A stretch of 64,000 nt of DNA from Monomorium pharaonis (GCF_013373865.1 NC_050470.1:3394373-3458372), one strand, 5' to 3'; counted from the first letter of the stretch, positions 12,500 through 27,841 are shown. Made by a program: numbers and translations. Notes: generated from the letters alone by a model not told the origin.

Positions 12500-12566
<67 letters not shown>
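12500..12566. repeat. (AG)n microsatellite, about 33 units
   Basis: An uninterrupted AG run, the longest perfect dinucleotide repeat in the window. It reads as a pure CU tract in the minus-strand transcript. Confidence 0.97.
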
Positions 12567-12569
<3 letters not shown>

Positions 12570-15500
12570 ATAAATCATATGAGAATAAAATATTAAGTTA
12601 CATTTGTATGTTTTCAAGTACGATATAAAAGGTTGAGTTATTTTAAGTGACACGTGCTGCGGTTTGAATTTCGCTGAGAGAGGGAGATAATTCATAGAGA
12701 GTCACGTAGCATTTCTGCGAAGTTCATATTTCTTGTAACGAAGATTCAAGCGGTGCGGGCTCGTTTATACAACTATTGCACGTACAAGAGGAAAGGAGTC
12801 ATAAATTTCGCCATAGCACATCGCGGTTCACATACTGGTACGATATTCCGGAATTTTATTCAATGCGTTTGGTGCACCGCCGCTTACCGCATCGCGAACG
12901 GATTTTCACAGCACTTACGTATCCTGCTTAGCATGGCGCATGTTCCGACTGAGATTATTGTCGACAGTTTGGCACTCGTTTATACACCGTTTCGTACGCG
13001 GATTACTCTTTTAAAGCACGCTCTTTTCGCGGCCCAACGCGCCAGAAACGCGGCGTCCTGGTTGTGTAATGTGCCTGCAGTTATTACCACATCCTTTCGT
13101 CGCGTACAAAAATCTCCATAGCCGCGCTGCAAAGTTCCGGCGTTAGAAATTGAAAATTTTAAGTAAGGGAGTGTCTCTTTCTCTCTTCTTCATGCTGCTT
13201 TGCGATTTTATAACGTAACGTTAAAAAGAGCTAATTCTATATGATTTTTTATGAGATCCTATATCTTTATCACGACATTTTGCATTCTTTTTTTATTTAA
13301 GTCAGAAAAAATAGTACATTATTCTTTTCAGATATTAAATTTCGCGATTTATGTACTTTGATCATAAACTTAGGAAAATAAGGAAAGTAAAATTGAATTT
13401 TAGAAGGAAAATACGAGACCAGAAAGGAATATGATAGATTCGTATTACATGAAATATAACACAAAATTCGAGATTTAACTTATTAAATCGTTTCTCGTGC
13501 TGCTAAACGAGAAAATAATTAATATTATTGATTATCTTAAATCACATACATAAATGTAACTTATACCTAAACTTAGACATTAAATTTTATTTATGTATGT
13601 AAAGAATTTAAAATTCTGCTGAAGACAGGTTCTAAATGCGTTGAGAAATGAGAAATGAACAGGAAGAATAATTCACGGAGAGATGAGAAGGCAGATATGT
13701 AATTTCGCTTTTACATTTATATCATATAGAACGTTGTTTAATTCTGAGATATATTTATCCGCACATACGGCTATACGTGACCATAAAAGTAGACGTCCAT
13801 ATAAGTTATATGTATGTATATACCTGCATGCCAGAAAAGTCGTCTCTAATATAAAGGAGAGGGGAAGGGGGAGAAAGAGAAAATACTAAAAAAGATAGGA
13901 ATTTCCAATAGCAGCTACAGTTAATACAGTTCTCGAACAGTGTCGCCCAAATTGCATGCCTTGCTTATCAGCAATAAAAATGATATATTGTCGCAGAAAG
14001 AGCTACACGAGAGCTTAATGGCTCGCGAAGTTAAACCTAACTGTGTTTAATTGTAAAATGAATCATCCTTAGCGGGCCGACAGTGGTTAACGCGGACACC
14101 GTGTACAGATTAGTGCGGAAATAAAATCTGTTTTATGCTGCTTAAGGTTATCACGTACGTCGTAATTTTCGCGTATGATTCCCTGGATTGAGGAGATCTC
14201 ATTGAGTCTAGTCCTGACGATTAATTCTCATATAGTTTAAGCGTTATGGGACTACAAAGTGACAAAGTAAGATTCCCGCTTTCGTATGCGTAATAAAACG
14301 CATTTGAACAAAGCCTCCTCTCTTTTTTAAGTTTACGCAATTGCGCGATGAGTTTCCATTAATTGTAAGCCTTTCGATTACCAATTCGAATTGCTAGGAT
14401 GAAAGCCAGACAGACGGCGAATGATATTGAATGCAGTTATGATAGTAGGTATATTTTCTGCGGTTTTCGTGCGAAATTGGGTTTTTTTTCTGATATTATT
14501 AATGAGAGCTAAAAAGTATACGAAGATAAATATGTGCCACAGAAATGTTGTATTATTATAGATCCAATAGCTTCTCTTTCTATAGTATATACGCATCAAC
14601 GTAATTATATTTTGCAGCGATATATAATACGACATTTGTTGCATCCAAATGGATTGCTGTTCTCGCTTGTGCGATTAGTTTCGTATTTTTCCGCATGTAC
14701 GCGCGTTATGTAATGTATTTTCCCTCTCTCTCTCTCTCTTCCTCCCTTTGTCTCAGCATCTCTCGCGCACTACCGAAGTCTGTGTATTATTTCATCGTTG
14801 ATAATGCGTGTATTGTTATACATGGCCCCTTCCATGCGTAAACTATAATCATTATGAGCGATTCTCTGGTGGCAGTCGACCGCAGTGATTTTGCGAGCTG
14901 CATGTCGGGATTTCTGAAATACCATGTACGGCATCGTGCCAGATCATTATCGTCGCAAAACGCGCACATCTGGAATATTATTTCCGTTAATTTTTAAGCA
15001 CGCGCCAGCAATTCACGCGATTCAAACGCGAGTACGATCTATATGTTAGGGAAAAGGTCTCGAATATCTATTCCATACTTTTTTTGTTTTCGATTTGTGG
15101 ATTAGCAAATATTCGCAAATGTTTTCTCGTGAATATCACGAATAATGGATTGTATTTCGGCATCCTTAAAATATGAAGCTCCCCGTTCCTCCGTGTGAAT
15201 ATTTTCGCGCGCATATTCGTCTATTATTTGTTGCAGAGCGTTCCGCGAGAGAGTCCGTTTTACTCTATTATTCTGTACTCAACAAAGTTCTTCTGTTTCA
15301 GTATTTCTTTCAATATTCCCCGGTAGCATTTTGTTTCTAATAGTCATAGCATCTACTATTTTCCTTTCTCGATCTATCTTCCTGTTCCGATTTTCGACGT
15401 GATATCAAATGCATTGCGTCTATACTGATTTTATTTAGTCTAGGCGATCGATGCCAAGATTATTATAATACTTCCGCGGATCTGCTAGGGCGACTGTACG

Positions 15501-15824
15501 TCTTGAATTGATTGATCTGTCTTCATCAAGATCAGAGAGCGAGCATTTCCGATGTATATTCTTGTATAATGTACTAAAATTTGAATTGCATCAAAAACTT
15601 GCGGTGTTCGTGTTAACGACTCCTGAATGCTGCACGGCAAAATTAATGAAATATAATAGAGAGTCGCGGTTTTGTATACGTAACTCAAATAAATACGCCG
15701 AATTCGCATATAACATAACTCAACATCCGAAATAATTACTCTAATTTTATGTTGTTGACACCATCGCATCCGGATATTTTGTATAGAAATAATGTGTATA
15801 ATAATACCTGCACTGAATATCAAT

Positions 15825-15829
15825 GTATA

Positions 15830-15861
<32 letters not shown>
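15825..15861. repeat. (TA)n/(TATG) microsatellite
   Basis: GTATATATATG is followed by a pure TA run. Confidence 0.9.
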
Positions 15862-16194
15862 CACCCATACATACATATACGTATAAGTATGTGTAAATAT
15901 ATGTATATGGTAAATTAAACGATCCGCCATTTGAATCTACATGTTGCGTTTTGTATCGTAATACATTATCTATTTAATTAAATAATATTTAATCTAGATT
16001 TCAATATACATCGTATTGCTAGATATTGGTTTTAATAGACAGTACCCGTGTGATGGAAATACTCGCTCTTGAACTTCGTACTCCAACCCTTTTAGTAATC
16101 TTTATAGTAATAATTATAACTACATTTGGCATGGTCGAGCAATGCCACTTCAGAAGCAGTGAGCAAAACTAGCGAGGTGGTAACAGGAAGAAGA

Positions 16195-16295
16195 AATAAT
16201 AGTAGTAATAGTAGTAGTAATAGTAATAGTAGTAGTAGTAGAGTAGTAATAGTAGTTGTAGTAATAGTAGAAGAAGAAGAGGAGGAGTAGAAGTA
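16195..16295. repeat. (TAG/TAA)n trinucleotide repeat
   Basis: About 100 bp of TAG and TAATAG units grade into AAG/GAG units. It is imperfect, so probably old. The open frame through it is only the repeat. Confidence 0.95.
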
Positions 16296-19200
16296 GGGGA
16301 AGAGAGAGCGATGCACTTTCCATATATCGTCTACTGTCAATATGCTCCGTGTGTTGAGATTCACTTTGTTACCAGCAGCAGAATCAATCAGTGTGTGCGC
16401 CATGCACGTAATATACTACGTACTGCATCGTACGAGACTCGGATGCTTGAACGCGTGTCAAAGAAACGAGAAAAAGAGAGGATAAGAGAGACAAAATTGG
16501 GGAAAATTGAATGAGCGTGAGGGTAAAGAGAACGAGCATTAAATACTGCGTGTGATTCGAGACAAGGTCCAAGTTTCTACGTGATCATCAAGTATGCGTC
16601 AACCAGTTCTTTTTTCTTACGGTGGAACTTTTAATAAGCCTTGCCAAAGGGGGGTGGGGGAGAGAGAGAGAGAGAGAAACAGACAGAAAAGCAACTTTGT
16701 GGTTGTCGAAATACCATAGAGCGAAAGACAAAGATGGAAATAGAAAGAGAGAGAGGGGGGGGGTGGGGGGAGATAGATAAAGAGAATGAGACAAAGGCAA
16801 AGAAGCGACTACCAAGTCTGACATAGCGTGAGAGGAGTAAACGCTGATATCGTTCTACGATCGTTTACGCCGAGCCGCGCCTATCGCGACGTTCCAGAGG
16901 GCTAATAGAGAGCTGACAGATCGACAGCACAGAGCAGAAATCCAAAACGGTAGGTGAGCGACACGAGATCACGAGGAGTTGCGAAGTTAGAATTGCGGGG
17001 GTAGCAACGACAATGGCGGTGGGTGGCGTGGCGGTATATAAGTAGCTAGTACAGCTCAGAGAGTGACTTGTCATACGCTTTACTTATCGTACGGCTACTC
17101 AAGTTGAAGTTTCGCGACTGCAGAGCGACAGGAGGCAGCCTATAGAAATGGGGAAGAGAAAATGTGATGATGGTGGGTAGTCGTAGCGAAGGGAGAGAGT
17201 TTTAACTCTTGAGTGGCATTGCGAGATTGTCGTTCGATGCGAATAATTTTTATACAACCGAGATGTGTTTCCAATTTCATAGACGTCTTTGTCTTTATCG
17301 CAATCTTCGAAAATAAATTCTTCACTCATTGTGCGCCGTGTAATGTTAACTCGCAGTCCATTCTTTTCTTTTCGCGCTCGCTTATTTTAATTGTTTCGAC
17401 AATTAACTCATCTCCGAGGCAAAAAACGAAATGTCAGTCAAGAGCGAAGTGAACAGAAGAATGGAGTGAGTGGGTAAGAGAGTAAAAAGTCGAGGACGCG
17501 GAGAAAGAAAGAGGCAGAAAGACAAATGGGCAGAATAGAGAGAGTAAGGCGGAAAGACGGTGCTGGAAAGTAAGAGATCATTTCCTTGGTTCAGAGCCTT
17601 CGGTGCAGTTTACACTTTCACGTGATACGTACTTTTACCACTACTACCAATGCAATACTAAACTCGTAAGTTCGAGGCGCGCTAGCACCCGATCGAAGAT
17701 CAGAGATTCTGCGTAGGAGAGAGATTTGCAGATTGAGATCGAGCGTGATAGCATTCGTAGTCGTCACATTCACACGCGCACGCACAAGCCTCCTCTTCGC
17801 GTTCTCCGGTGGCGGGTCGTAGAGCTAACGGAAGAAAACTACCGCCGAAGCGAAGCGCTGTTAAAGTACGCGCACACATCGACGACCGATCAGCGACGAT
17901 GAGCCATGAGTTGTACACGCGGCATACGAGCAATCCCACTTATCAAACACAGAAACGCAGTGATTTGATGAGCGTAAAGGCATAGATCTTTACATACTAC
18001 GTATAAGATAATTAACTAATTAATGTCCTCCTTTATTTCTATTTTCTGAGGAGGAAAATGAAGGACTCTGATTGATCGAGTCTCCTATGTTTTAAGCAAA
18101 TGTATGTGTTTCTGTTCTAAACATGGAGATTTAATCGAAATCAGCTATTTATTCTGAAAATATGAAACGATCGTTAACTGAAGTTTTGTAGCAATATAAA
18201 ACTCGAGGTGTCTCGAAATAAAAAAGACTTTTTTAATTCGATTTGATAAGTGAACTCACTTACAATTAGTTGGTAGTCAGTCACAGCTCACGGCTTATCA
18301 TTTATCGCTCGTCTATGTACGCGCGATCTTGAAACTCTTAAAAAGGCGATAGATTTGAGGGGTCGTTTCTCACGTGCTGAAAAGCGTGCGTGTGTCGCTC
18401 GCAGGAAATTGGCACGACGAAGCAATGCCGCTTGAATGGCGTAGCTCCGTTCTCCATTGAAACACATCTACTTTAGAATTCTTCGCCGCGAGCGAATACG
18501 TACGCTTTTTCCAAAGGCTCGCATTTGCGTAATTAAATATAATGTGAGGATGAATCCTGTATCCGTCCTGACGGTCGTGAAAGAGCGACGCAACGTTAAA
18601 TAATCTGGTCAACTTTAATACGACAGACAAATCTTAACTTTTGTTAGACACGATATAAATTATAAAAATTATTATTTGTAAATTCGTTTCTTTTCTTTTT
18701 AATTCTAAGTTAATTTGTTTGAAAAAAAAGGGAGAATTACATTTTATATTATTAATAATAATAATTTTGTTATATGCACTACACACTCAAAAGAATACTA
18801 CGCTATTGTATTCTTAGAAATAAATAGAAAGTTACATTTCTTTATATTAATAGTACCTTAGAATCAGATATTTCATTTAAATTCAATCAACTGACAAATT
18901 TATGCCATTGGATCTGTTATCAGATATGAGCGAGCTTTTGGTAAGTCGATTATCATAATGCTCATCTGTTTCGCGTATGTCACTTCTATGCGCGTAACTA
19001 TCCGAGCATGCTTGTACGCATTGCGTTACATAATTTGTGTTTCATATAGTGAATAATTCGCGCATCATGGAATCGTCATTATTGGAAAAGAACTTTATTG
19101 ATCTCTATTAAATGTCATCGCATAGCTTCTACGAATTATATTTGCGTTTCCTGGATGCAAGTTGTAATTATTTTTATGCGTGTCGAAGAGTAAAGATATC

Positions 19201-22200
19201 AAAATGATGTAACGAATTAAGAATTTTTATACACAATGCATACAAAATCGTCTTTGTAAAATTATGCCACGTGGAATCGCTTTTCACGAAAATCCGCAGC
19301 CTCGCTACGGGTCCCTCAAGTCGTATAATCTTAAGCCCGTATTCATATCCCATATTTATTATTACGATCGTCTGATTCCCAGCCCAGGGTAGCGCCGTAT
19401 ATGATCCTCATATTAGGCGATAAAATTCGGAACGAGACGGATTTATCGTTCAATATGGGATATGGATGCAGACGTTTAAAGTCTCCATTCAGAGACCGCG
19501 TAGATTCCTTTCCTTCGTCGTCGATAATTTGCTATCGGCGAGTGCGATCGAACGAGATCATATTTGATCGAATGTCAGAACTGTAATATTATCACGCGCA
19601 ACATAACGATAAATAAACAACGACGCGACGCAAAACGCATAACCATTTAATGACGCACACGCGTGCTCGTTGTATTTCGCGGTGTAATTAGGAATGACGT
19701 ATCGGTGTTTAATTGTCTGTTGTGCGATTTATTTGTTGCAAAAGGTGTGGGTTGCTTATAAAATGAACTCTATCCTCTGTGTGTGCGTGAGTGTATGTTG
19801 TGTGTATGTATGTACAGTCATAAATCTAATTGTCTAGCTATAGGATATAGTAGAAGTTTATTGTATGTGCTATAAATTCTCATCGAATATAATTTTTAGA
19901 GAAAACTCGATTGAAAGTGAAAATTCTTCCTAGTAATGCACTTCCATTAAAAGCTTATAATTTATAGCGCAAAATAATATCTTGTATGTGTGGACAATTA
20001 GTTTCGTGACTATATAAGAGATTATATTTATTTAATATTATTCCGTTACACAATCAAATATTCCATTTTACCATCCAAATATTCCATTTATACATTTTTT
20101 TCGGACTTAAGTATGGATAAAGATAAAAAAGTAGAACCGGCACTTTGTTACAATTTTATTTAAAAATACATCTTTTAAATTGATTTTGTTAATAATAAAG
20201 TAAAGTTCTTCAGTTTGAACACAAGTTTGCTTCTGATGGAAACATTTTGATGTATCACTGGCAAGGGTTTCATTTTCACCTACAAGCAAGTTTTTCTTAA
20301 AAAAATTATAATTTTTTATGAATTTGTAACATAAAATAAACTTCCATGTCTTACATCTGAACAATTAGATTTTTGTGTGTATCTATGCCCGTGCACATGC
20401 TCACTATCTTACTTTTTGACTCATCAACACTGCATTTATAATCGACGCTTTAACGTCGTTCTTACTGTACACACACTTGCATTTACACTTTCGGAATCTT
20501 GGGAATTTGTCTCTGAGATTTATCACGGTTATTTGCGGCAAACTGTAATGGGGAAAAGCCGCGTTGGAAAAAAGTGATAAGAAGCGAGTTGCGAACGAGC
20601 CAAGTACCCGCCCTTTCCATTGGTCAAATTTATGGTTTTATCGTTGGACAACCGTTAGGAGGATAATCTTTTTAGCTTTTCGTATCATCGTGTCACAACA
20701 CGGCCAATGATTCTCGACTCTCTGCAAAATGTATTGAAATATTTTGCCCGAAGATGTAAAAACATCAATTTCAATATTCTACTGCTGTTTATCGATTAAT
20801 AATTTCCTCTGATGGCCAGAGCGATGAATGTAACACATAATAACGAAATACGTGATATCTAATTATATCTTCGTTACATTTGTTGAATTATAGACGCGAA
20901 TTTATGTCGCCGTAATGCTCGGCGGTGTATATCAATCACCCTATTTGCATTCAATCCGGCAAGTTCACATGTACATCCCGGTTAGTTGGCTTCGCTATAG
21001 CCATCATGGAAATTACATGACGTTAGCGTATACAATAATTGCATTTGAGTAAAGTAATCACGTTAATTTAAAATTTATGAAAGTGTGCCTAAAAACCTGT
21101 CAAAACGCAAACTTTGACATAAAATGGGAACAACTACACATGACAGATGAAAATCATAACATTTGTTGTTTATATTTTAAGAACAAAACACTTAACATAA
21201 TACACAAATAAAATAAAAAACTTTCAAAATTGACAGTAAAATGAAACTTGGTTCAATATATTATATACCATATATATATATATTTTTTTTAATATCTTTA
21301 ATTTGAAAACTTTGAATCTAAAACTTGATCCATTTTAAACTTTTCAATCACAATTTGAAAATGATATCATGGTAAATGTGATTTAGTTCGCAATGTTGTT
21401 ATACGGCGACATGCAAATCTCCTGGGAGATACGATTTTGTCGTGTGTATCGTCAAAATCGACGTAATCATTGCAGAAATTGGTTTGAAGCCGAAAATTCG
21501 TGACGCGATCGTGGACCGAGCAGATATCACGTTCTTTCGAGGCTAAATAATCGTGAGAATTCGTGATAGCCTTGTTAATTAAGTTTGACGATGCGACGTG
21601 AATCGAACTGTTCGCTTGTCGTTTGTTCGTCCGGGACTTTTGAATGCCTGTAATTGTCTATTATTATGTAACGAAAGAAATATTTATAACACGTAATAAT
21701 ATTATACAAGGTGAATTTAACACAATTTAATTACCTTAATATTGTAATTAAAAAATTTTACTTAAGATCATATTTTTAACAATTTCAAGATTATTATTTT
21801 ATAATTAATATAATTTTTTTACATAAAATGATTCTAGTAAGTCTATATATATAAATAATTACAAAAATATGAAAAAATTAATAGCTTATTGATTAAGATA
21901 TTTTATACTTTATGTTAAATTATACAATATAATAAATATAAAATATGTATATTGCAATTATTAATTTTTTAAATAATCGTATGCCTTTGTAAGCAGAATA
22001 ACTAGGATCATCACAGCGATAGCTGATTTGTACAAACATTTTGACTTAATGCATCCATTTCAATAGTTGAATGTGAATTTTAAAAAGCTTTTTAAAGCTT
22101 TTTCCCTCCGCAAAAGAAAAAATAATTAAAATCATATTATATAAAACATCAAATAATCTCATTTAAAGAAATCGATAATCTTGAAATCTCAAGAAATATG

Positions 22201-25200
22201 AGAAAACATTTTTTTCACAACATTTATCTTTTTCTCACATAAATAACGTTTTCTTCTCGACACTTCGTTGTATCATCAAAAAAACAAAAGATTTAAGGTG
22301 ATTACATTATGTCCTGTATAAAAAAATCATATATAAGTTAATTAAAAAAAAAAACAATTATTTTATTTCCGAGTCACAATTTGCGTCAATAGCGCTGTTG
22401 CTGTAATTAAATTACGTCGTCTTTTTAGATATTAAATATTCGATCGTGACAAATGTTCTGCGGCCGTGTGACTTGTCGTTACGCTTGCCGTCACCGTTTC
22501 TATTGTTGTTGCGAACAAAAAGGTAGGCGCAGCCGGAGCACAGAAAATATTGAAACATTGTTCGAAATCCAATCTGATACTACTAATTCGGTTCTCTCAA
22601 ATATTCACTTGCACGCGTTTTTTTTTTCATTCTGTCCGCAAACTGTAATTTCTTTCTCTTCGTTTTTCTGCAGTTTGCTTTTCAATAATTTTTTTTTTAA
22701 TGAAAATGCATGAATAATTTTTGAGTCATAAATAATTGAAAATAAAGTGCTCTTTGTGGGAAAACTAAAATTACAGGTATTTAAACAAAATAGTTTTATC
22801 GTTCATTTAAATCCCCCCAAGCTCGTCTTTTTCAGAATTTTAAAACAAAAGTTCACTTACCGCGATATTTAATATTAAAATCATATCAGTATTATTAAAT
22901 ACTTTATATTAAATATTTAATATCCGGGACAATTTCTCGTCTTTGAACATGTCATTAATTATATTATTAAAGATGGTGTAATCGAAAATGAAAATTGCCA
23001 CTAAATAGAAATTATATTTCGATATGACAAACAATTCGGCGCACAAACTTAAAACTTAGAATGTATAAATTATACAAGTTACAATATTCTTTTAGAATTT
23101 CTAAATTACAAGTTATACATATGTGCGTCTTGTTTTTCCGTACTTTTTAAACTCACACTGTGTCGTATTAACTCGATTATTGCATGTGTATGTCAGTACC
23201 CGTCGCACTTGTTTTTCACGAAATTGGATTTCGACGATGCGGCAACGATACAAATGTTTCGCAACGCGTCGATAATGAAATGGACATCTATATTCCGCCA
23301 TTCCCAGCGCGATTAAATTAAACATCACGTGTATTCTTTTTTGTGCGATCTCGTCGAAAATCCGACGCGCGTTCGCGAGGTAGACACGATCGCGAAATAA
23401 CTGGTGAATTAGCTGGTTGTATAACGACACTTGTTCCGAGCGTGGGACTGGAGCGAGAGGTTGAAGATAAAATGTCGAGTGAAATTCATGCCGAATGCCG
23501 GAGAAGAGAAATTTTTTCGCCAGCGAATGGGAGCCGAAGCGGCTTATACGTTCGTTCGTGTCTTTGAATTTACATGAGCCTTTAAATTTCCACTGGCTGC
23601 TCCGTCTGTTTCTGCGCGGTGCGTTCGATACAAGTATACTTAGAGACGAGGAGGGCCGTCGTAAGTGTGAGGCACTTTTGCCTCTATTTCGTGAATTTTG
23701 GCGGGGATCGCAGAAGCTCTTTTGGAGATTAAATTTCTCGCGGGAAAAGAAATTTCAGTGTGTACTTTTGACAGATTTTTAAGATGAGTGAAATCTCAAG
23801 CATATGAGAGGTAAGAATAAAACGCTCTGCTGCATTTTTACGGGCCGTTCTATTTTTCATCTGTACATTTGCCGCATATTTTTAACGATAAGCGATCCCG
23901 AAGTACTTGGAAGCAATTCGTTACGCTTGCTTCTGCGATTTTAAACCGGCGACAAGTACATCCGATCGATATTTAAAAGCGCACGGAGAGACGTCTCGTC
24001 GTTTGTCAATACAAGTTTTGTCAAAGGCGAATAGAAATGTTCTCTTAAAGGAGGACAGTGCGTCGGATGGAAATTCGTTTCGCAACGCCACAAGTTAAAG
24101 CCGATTATATAAGCGCGCCCTCAGAGTTAACTACGAGCGATTGGCTGGTCAGTTTTCGTTTTTCATTTATGAACCGGTTAACTTCGCAGGGGAAATACCC
24201 GGCGCTCAAAGGAGGAGACCGAATTGAAACGGACGATAAAAGGGCGGCGCGAAGTTGCCGTGTAATCACGAAACGAGACGGATGAAAGTTTACGAGCTAT
24301 GCACTTATAATATCGTAATTTGCCACCTTTTCTGGATTATGACTCGTAAAGGCTTTAAAGCTCGGAAAAGCATTCGGTCCTGAATACCGCATTCTATTCG
24401 TTTCCTACGCGTTGGGGGAGAGGCGGAAGGGCAAGTCAATTATCTTGTTCCCCGAGCTTCTTATTGGAACATTATTTCCGTATGATCCGTCGCTTATAAA
24501 AATTTATAACATGATTAGCAGTATACGTGATGGACCGTGCGCTCGCGGCAATTTGTCATTGTGAAGTGTGAGCTTTATTACAAAGTCGTTAGCGTAACGT
24601 TTTCAAGAAAGGATTTCAGGGCAAGATTAGCTTGCTAAAGCACGAGATCTGAACAAACTTCTGAACTAGTAACTTTTAGATTTTTTTTAATTAACCTGGA
24701 AGATTATAGGAAAAATTTATTTCATTTCTCTTTCTAATTATTGAAAAACGGATGTTTCCTTTCCGAGCAAATTGCGGAAATTTATTCAAACTGCAAAGGA
24801 ATTTGTTCAAAAACATTTGTATAAGTTATACGTTTATACTACCAAAATGAAATTCTAGCGAATGCAGACAGCGATAGAATACAATTTTGTGCTACAATAC
24901 AGAAAAGTTTTGAACCATCAAACACCGGGAAAATTATTCAGGGAGTAACGAGCTACTCTTTCCTCTCTTGAATATTAAATGATCCTATAATCTTTATTTA
25001 TGCGATGCAAAGTTACTCCGCTACCGCCGGTGCAATCTGACTCGATCTTGCGGTATCCTTTATCGCGCAATCTAAGTTGCTATCTATAGGGGACGATTAC
25101 GAAACAAACCACAATTAAGTAGTTTAATCCTTCCGTAATTATTTCTCCTGTTACGCTAGCGTAATTATCAGGTTTCTTGACCGTCGCACACATTCTCTAC

Positions 25201-27623
25201 ATTTCTATCCGATACGTTCGCAAATGGTCGCTTTTGGCCAATGGAAAGGGTAACATCGATCGCTTCTGTGTTAAAATGGCTGAAACGGCTCTTTAATGCA
25301 GCGGTTATTAGTTTAGTAGTCCAGCGTCAAATGTGTTACTTGGCTTCTCAATAAGTATTCTCCATGGGAAATGTACCTGATTTCTGATATCGAAATTATC
25401 GAAAAATAAAAAAGAACTTGCCCCCGCACACCTTTTAACATTCTTAACATACTGTTGCATGTAGAACAAACAAGCGATTCCAGAACTAAAAGCTTATTAT
25501 TTTATTTCTATAAATTGTAATTAAAGAAAGTTTCTTTTTGTTCGTACAAATAATGTTCATTTCAAAAACTGGAAGTTCGTTTGAATACTTAGAGTGTGTC
25601 GTTGTGTATCGTTTTCTGCGGTCGTGTCAGAGAATGACAGCGATGCTTGAACAATGGACTAAGCTATGGAAAATATGGGAGAGCATAAAATGAAGAGAGA
25701 GCAAACCGAGTAGCTTATAACGGAAGCTGCCTGCCGTTATACACGTTACAAATTCAAAAGTGCAACAGGGTTTAAAAAAATTGAACCGTGCTTTGCAACA
25801 TGAAGTGTAAAGACCAACAACTTCAGTCCGGGTAGATTCTTGTTGTTGGGTGTAAGAATAAGGTGTTTGGAAATTTCGAGGAAAATTGCGATTGCAGTTG
25901 CCGCGTTTGTCGGGTCTTACCTGATGACGTGCAAACATCGTACTCGTATGAAAGACGTGTTTAAGCAGTGATTACATTCAGTAGACATTGCCTGTAACGT
26001 ATATACATGTCCATTCGCGTCTCGCACTCCGATACACACTCACGTGTATTCATTCGTTCACGTCGCGCCGTTTACTTGCATTTCCTTCGCGTCCCAAATA
26101 GACACGCTATCGAGAATATCGTATCGTTGAATTCATTATATTACGCAAATTGCATGTATCTTTCAGTTCTCATCAAACACGTGTCCTGATATTCTCTTGT
26201 GCATAATCATGGAATGCGTCATAATGATTGGAAATATGTACGGTATCCAATAAATCTCCTTTCCGGATTGCGTTTACGTGCGCCATAAAATTCTGCACGT
26301 ATATTGTTTAGTGCAAAACGTGTGCCATCCAAGGAGTAAAATTCAATAACATTTAATTAAAATTTGAATCAAATTTCACGTTAAAAATATTCAAAATTTA
26401 TAATTAAAATTCGAATATTTTTATCACGAGGACTTGAAATATCGAAATGGATCAACTTTAATTCTTAATTATGATTTTATTATGCATAATTATAGATAAT
26501 TATAATTATCGCGTTGGAAATGTAATATTTCATTAATATCTGCTTCTAATTCAATCCATCATTATGTTTGTGAGAACATCCGTGGAATGTCAGAAATGAA
26601 TATTTGTCATCGAACGATAAGTCATCGAATAGACACAATTTAAATCACTCGTTTGATCGCACAAGAAATAATTTTGTGATTTGTTCCTTAGTTTCGATAA
26701 TGGCTGTGCCTAGCTTTCGGGCATCATACGGCAAGCGTTAGGAGAGAAGAAGGAAAGGAAATCTAGGCGATTTTTAGTTCGCGAGTGAAGAAGGGTGCGA
26801 CGTGCGGGGAGTTTTCCAATTCGAATCTGTCACAATGCCCAGCCGCGGTTCGCGCGAAGGAGATCGATATTTGTGCTTTCCACCAGTCGATTCTTCTCCC
26901 GAGTTGTTGATCCTTCGAAATCATCCATATTTGCGAATGATCGCGCGCTGCGTATTACGGTGAGTCTATAGTAAAGCGCTGGCCACGTGCTGCACACCAA
27001 GCAGGTCGGACGTAAACATGGAAAGAATAGGAATAAGGCCTTGGCGCAGCGATTTTGCCGATTCATGGTGGACGATCGAGTCGCAGAGCGTCACGATCGA
27101 GCATTACGGACCTTATCCTTATCCATTCCGATCTAGAACGCTTTGATAAAGACATCCGATATCCTTGCGCGCAGGGGTCATAGAGAAATAAAATGGACTT
27201 TGAATGTCCCTCATTTTCGTCTGTGCAGTCTTTTTTTTTTCCTTCGAGACAGAATTTCATTAGCAAAATTGTAGAAAAATAAGATTCTATGAGAAACAAA
27301 ATAAACGAGAATAGAAAGACGAGCAAACCGGGATAGAATAACAATTGTTTTTTTTAAAACGTATCGGACTTTTCGGGAAGAAGTTTAATCGAAATCCATT
27401 TTGAGTAGTTCCATAATACGTGTCCAGATATATTTCTGTATGACGGAAATAAAGATATTTCTCAGCTTGGATTGCAAATATTATTACGTAGCGCGAGTTT
27501 TGTTCAAATAAACGCGCGCGCGATTAGAAAATATAATAGTGCGAAGGTATTTTCAATTTTAATATTTCTACGAGAGAAATGTGAAATTGTAAAAATTGTT
27601 TCGCAAATATGTACAGAGATATG

Positions 27624-27642
27624 AAAAAAAAAAAAAAAAAAA
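27624..27642 (-). promoter_or_regulatory. U-run about 100 nt downstream of the proximal TM2 exon donor
   Basis: There are nineteen consecutive A on the plus strand, so U19 in the transcript, starting about 100 nt after the exon's donor. U-runs near 5' splice sites are known binding places for TIA-1, ELAV and Sxl-type proteins. A role here is inference. Confidence 0.45.
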
Positions 27643-27742
27643 GAATTCAGCAATCGTCTTGTTCATACGTTAAGGACAAGAAAACTCCCCACAGCGTCGA
27701 ATTTAGCCTCGTCGGAATAGGTAGGTAGGAAAGGATCGGTAC

Positions 27743-27829
27743 CTATAAGTGGCACCGCCTCGGAGGTTCGCGTCAACACATGGGCCACCAGCAGGGAAAA
27801 CACCGTCTGTGACAACAGGATGGTCACAC
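27743..27829 (-). CDS. nAChRalpha6: nAChR alpha6-like subunit, alternative TM2 (pore) exon, proximal version
   Basis: This 87-bp exon is preceded by TGATGTTGCAG and ends CTTATAG before the donor GTACCG. Two bases complete a glycine codon, 28 codons follow, and one base (G) carries over to the TM3 exon. It encodes VTILLSQTVFSLLVAHVL, the ion-pore helix, then TRTSEAVPLI. Aligned to vertebrate alpha7 numbering it keeps the 9' leucine gate and 13' valine. It carries Gln at 11', Ser at 15', Leu at 16' and His at 20', where the other version has Leu, Leu, Asn and Glu. It differs from the 47.2 kb exon at 11 of 28 residues but has identical length and phase, so the two are interchangeable and using both would duplicate TM2. 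The acceptor has a poor pyrimidine tract and an adjacent UG repeat, suggesting regulated use. Confidence 0.94.
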
Positions 27830-27841
27830 CTGCAACATCAT

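Larger units (their letters stand above)
4309..27742 (-). other. large intron of 23.4 kb between proximal TM2 exon and TM3 exon
   Basis: The donor is GTACCG after the 27.7 kb TM2 exon and the acceptor is CTCGATTCAG before the TM3 exon. I read it for further TM2-like exons on the minus strand and saw none with a VTILLS core plus flanking AG/GT. Open frames here are up to about 157 codons, lack known domains and overlap each other, as expected by chance. Contents are AT-rich sequence, microsatellites (7.37, 12.50, 15.83, 16.20 kb) and the fold-back repeat at 8.15-8.63 kb. Confidence 0.75.

Noticed and set aside
16195..16295. Repeated units considered as a CRISPR array
   Set aside because: It is a simple trinucleotide microsatellite without spacers, and the genome is eukaryotic.
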